This document shows positions 61,486 to 64,000 of a stretch of 64,000 nt of DNA, one piece after another. The position numbers were made by a program, and so were the translations under genes. Source of the stretch: an uncultured Bacillota bacterium (GTDB lineage Bacteria > Bacillota_I > Bacilli_A > Erysipelotrichales > Coprobacillaceae). Below the pieces are notes generated by a model, which did no database searches, was not told the DNA's origin, and was given only the letters and a program-made list of their open reading frames with translations. Location of the stretch: positions 1 through 64,000 of the forward strand of contig CASETM010000090.1 in assembly GCA_949290865.1 (NCBI GenBank). The letters are read 5' to 3'. How positions within the stretch are numbered: position 1 is the first letter of the stretch; every line of letters begins with the position of its first letter.

Positions 61486-63378
61486 ATGTATGATGTTATT
61501 GTAGTAGGTGGCGGTCATGCAGGAATCGAAGCCAGTTTAGCGCCAGCTCGTATGAATCTCAAAACGTTACTGATTACTTCTAATATTGACAATATTGGTT
61601 CGATGCCATGTAACACCTCGATAGGTGGTCCAGCTAAAGGAATTATCGTTCGTGAAATAGATGCATTAGGAGGACAAATGTCAAAAACTGCAGATCAGAC
61701 GTATTTGCAGATGAAAATGTTAAATACCGCTAAAGGACCAGGAGTTCAGTCACTAAGAGCTCAGGCTGATAAAAAAGCATATCCCCGTTATATGCAAAAA
61801 GTGATTAAAGAGCAGAAAAATCTGGATCTTATTGAAGGAATGGTGGAAGATCTTGTTGTAGAAAATCAAACAGTTAAAGGCGTGATGCTGGATGACGGTA
61901 GAACTTATCTTTCAAAAACGGTCATTTTAACAACAGGGACTTATTTAAAAGCAGAAATTCTCGTGGGACATTCTAAGCATGCCAGTGGACCAGATCAGCA
62001 GAAAGAATCAAAATTCCTATCAGAAAAGCTGAAAGAATTGGGATTTACGATTCAAAGACTGAAAACCGGAACACCACCACGTGTTGAAATCAATAGCGTT
62101 GATTATTCTAAAACAACATTGCAGCCAGGAACAGATGCGCCATTAGCTTTCAGTTTTACAACTGATTGGTATATTCCAATTGAACAGCAGACACCTTGTT
62201 ATCTGACTTATACGAATGAAAAAACACATCAGATTATTCATGATAACCTTGAAAAATGTGCCATGTACAGTGGGCTTGTCAAAGGCGTTGGACCAAGATA
62301 CTGTCCATCAATTGAAGATAAAGTTGTAAAATTTTCAGATAAACCGCAACATCAGATCTTTCTGGAGCCTGAATCAAAAGAAATGAATACAATTTATGTA
62401 CAGGGCTTTTCAACATCGATGCCACATGATATTCAGGAACAGATGATCAGAACAATTCCAGGACTAGAAAACTGCGAAATTCTCAAATATGCCTATGCAA
62501 TTGAATACGATGCCATTGATCCTTTACAGCTGTGGCCGACTTTAGAAACTAAAATTGTGACTAATCTTTATACAGCAGGACAGATCAATGGAACCAGTGG
62601 CTATGAAGAAGCAGCTGGTCAGGGACTGATAGCTGGAATTAATGCGACCTTAAAGATCAAAGGAAAAAAACCATTGATTTTAAAAAGAGATGAAGCCTAC
62701 ATTGGTGTCATGATTGATGATCTGGTGACCAAAGGAACAAAAGAACCTTATCGTATGCTGACATCACGTGCCGAATATCGTCTGCTGATCAGACATGATA
62801 ATGCTGATGAAAGACTCTATCATTACGGACATGACTGTGGTTTGGTCAATGATGAAGAATATCAGCGCTATCTCGATAAAATGAAAGGGATATATGATGA
62901 AATTGAAAGATTAAGCACGATTCGTTTTACGCCAAAAGATGATATTAACGATTTACTTGATCAGGTTGGTTCATCCCATTTAAAAGAAGGTATTTCAGCT
63001 AAGGAACTGATTACCAGACCAGAAATCACTTATGAGATGATCCGTTCTTATGTCAACGGACCAGAACTGTCCGCTGAACAGATTAGAAGAATTACGATTT
63101 TAATCAAATATGCTGGTTATATTGAAAAAGCCAAGAGACAAGCTGCTAAACAGATTAAAATGGAAGAAAAACAGATACCTGATGATATTAATTATGATGA
63201 GGTTCATAATCTGGCTTTAGAAGCAAAGCAGAAACTGTCACAAATTAGACCCTTAACGATTGGTCAGGCTTCACGTATTTCTGGAATCAATCCAGCCGAT
63301 ATATCCGTATTACTTATATATTTAAAACAGCATTATAATAATGGAGAAGAAGATGACAGAACAAGAATTTCAAAATAG
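61486..63378 (+). CDS. mnmG: tRNA uridine-34 modification enzyme MnmG (GidA)
   Basis: A 630-residue FAD enzyme that acts with MnmE. FAD motif [12 protein letters not shown] (7-18), [13 protein letters not shown] with the conserved first Cys and RYCPSIEDK with the second catalytic Cys, and a helical C-terminal domain. AAGGGGTG ribosome site. rsmG begins 26 bases before its end. Confidence 0.97.
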   Translation: MYDVIVVGGGHAGIEASLAPARMNLKTLLITSNIDNIGSMPCNTSIGGPAKGIIVREIDALGGQMSKTADQTYLQMKMLNTAKGPGVQSLRAQADKKAYPRYMQKVIKEQKNLDLIEGMVEDLVVENQTVKGVMLDDGRTYLSKTVILTTGTYLKAEILVGHSKHASGPDQQKESKFLSEKLKELGFTIQRLKTGTPPRVEINSVDYSKTTLQPGTDAPLAFSFTTDWYIPIEQQTPCYLTYTNEKTHQIIHDNLEKCAMYSGLVKGVGPRYCPSIEDKVVKFSDKPQHQIFLEPESKEMNTIYVQGFSTSMPHDIQEQMIRTIPGLENCEILKYAYAIEYDAIDPLQLWPTLETKIVTNLYTAGQINGTSGYEEAAGQGLIAGINATLKIKGKKPLILKRDEAYIGVMIDDLVTKGTKEPYRMLTSRAEYRLLIRHDNADERLYHYGHDCGLVNDEEYQRYLDKMKGIYDEIERLSTIRFTPKDDINDLLDQVGSSHLKEGISAKELITRPEITYEMIRSYVNGPELSAEQIRRITILIKYAGYIEKAKRQAAKQIKMEEKQIPDDINYDEVHNLALEAKQKLSQIRPLTIGQASRISGINPADISVLLIYLKQHYNNGEEDDRTRISK

Positions 63379-64000
63379 TTTAAAAGATAAAGGGATTATC
63401 CTTGATCAGCAGCAAATGAATATGTTTCAAAAATATTATGAAATACTGATAGAATGGAATCAGAAAATGAATTTGACAGCGATTACTGCTAAGGAAGATG
63501 TTTATCTTAAGCATTTTTATGATTCTTTAACTATTGCTTTTTCATTTGATTTCAATAATCAGATAATTATTGATGTAGGAGCAGGAGCTGGTTTTCCATC
63601 TATACCTTTGAAAATTGTCTATCCTCAGCTGAATATCACGATCGTTGATTCTTTGAATAAACGTATTACCTTTTTAAATCATCTCTTTAAAGAATTAGGA
63701 TTAAAGGATTGTCAGGCAATTGCTGCACGCGCTGAAGAATATGCTAAAGATCATCGTGAACAGGCAGATATTGTCATGGCCAGAGCAGTGGCAAGATTGA
63801 ATGTTCTTGATGAATTATGTTTGCCTCTGGTAAAAAAGGATGGTTATTTTCTTTCGTTAAAGGGAAGAAAAGCCAGGGAAGAACTGGTGGAAGCAAAAAA
63901 AGGAATCACAATACTTGGCGGAAAAATTGAGAAAAATGTAGAATTTACTTTAGCTGATGAGGAAGATCAACGTAGTAATATCATTATCCATAAAATCAAA
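63353..64000 (+). CDS. rsmG: 16S rRNA guanine-527 N7-methyltransferase RsmG (C-terminal end beyond window)
   Basis: A SAM methyltransferase for G527 of 16S rRNA; 216 residues are in the window and about 20 are expected beyond it. SAM motif [26 protein letters not shown] and [14 protein letters not shown] are diagnostic. The start overlaps mnmG. In other Firmicutes noc or parA/parB follow, which fits the parS sites seen here. Confidence 0.94.
   Translation, partial: MTEQEFQNSLKDKGIILDQQQMNMFQKYYEILIEWNQKMNLTAITAKEDVYLKHFYDSLTIAFSFDFNNQIIIDVGAGAGFPSIPLKIVYPQLNITIVDSLNKRITFLNHLFKELGLKDCQAIAARAEEYAKDHREQADIVMARAVARLNVLDELCLPLVKKDGYFLSLKGRKAREELVEAKKGITILGGKIEKNVEFTLADEEDQRSNIIIHKIK

Noticed and set aside
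1-64000. tRNA or rRNA genes and mobile elements
   Set aside because: None were recognised on reading both strands; gene order is that of a conserved origin region with no transposase or integrase.

Overview
This 64-kb window is the replication-origin region of a low-GC Firmicute. The gene order rpmH-rnpA-yidC-jag (leftward) / dnaA-dnaN-yaaA-recF-gyrB-gyrA (rightward) is the classic Bacillota origin. Low GC, a YabG-type spore protease, RicT, VanW and G5/3D wall proteins, and a short DnaA box of the form TTATTCACA point to an anaerobic gut lineage such as Erysipelotrichia/Coprobacillaceae. That placement is inference from gene content, not from a marker search. No tRNA, rRNA, insertion sequence, prophage or CRISPR array was seen.

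Layout. 1-1.1 kb: a leftward lysine-riboswitch operon holding a stand-alone aspartokinase-type ACT protein and dapA (cut by the window edge). 1.2-8.6 kb: single accessory genes (Spx/ArsC-like, zinc phospholipase C-like, zinc-ribbon/Ig-like membrane protein, MscS channel, mnmE, VanW/G5 protein, AEC transporter). 8.7-10.8 kb: jag, yidC, rnpA, rpmH. 10.85-12.7 kb: bipartite oriC with DnaA-box clusters on both sides of dnaA. 12.7-21.6 kb: dnaN to serS. 21.6-23.05 kb: two adjacent genes (GNAT, MerR), each broken by one in-frame stop. 23-26.1 kb: SRP RNA, tadA, dnaX, recR. 26.2-30.3 kb: MarR-controlled heterodimeric ABC exporter. 30.4-34.4 kb: tmk, holB, ricT, trmN6, rsmI. 34.4-38.1 kb: polysaccharide deacetylase and T-box-controlled metG. 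Three parS-like sites lie at 31.8, 34.4 and 35.8 kb.

38.1-40.95 kb holds the most striking locus: a cobalamin riboswitch followed by a secreted, membrane-anchored helical-toroid protein, a membrane-anchored DUF4430 protein (the domain shared with the C-terminal part of intrinsic factor/transcobalamin) and an ECF transporter S component. Together they read as a split, bacterial intrinsic-factor-like vitamin B12 capture and uptake system. 41-46.4 kb: YggS, then a second MarR gene driving a 1411-residue protein that fuses two acyl-CoA dehydratase activase domains to a DUF2229/HgdB-like region. 46.4-53.7 kb: an XRE-like regulator, a 29-residue membrane peptide with its own promoter and terminator, a transglutaminase lipoprotein, rnmV, rsmA, yabG, ispE, glmU and prs. 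53.8-59.3 kb: an ABC importer operon with a cytoplasmic alkaline-phosphatase-superfamily hydrolase inside it and a PHP hydrolase behind it, probably for an organophosphorus compound. 59.6-64 kb: tatD, a G5/3D wall protein, mnmG and the start of rsmG.

Transcription is mostly directed away from oriC. Regulation by RNA is frequent: lysine riboswitch, Met T-box and cobalamin riboswitch, each followed by an intrinsic terminator. Almost every transcription unit ends in a recognisable hairpin with a T-run.
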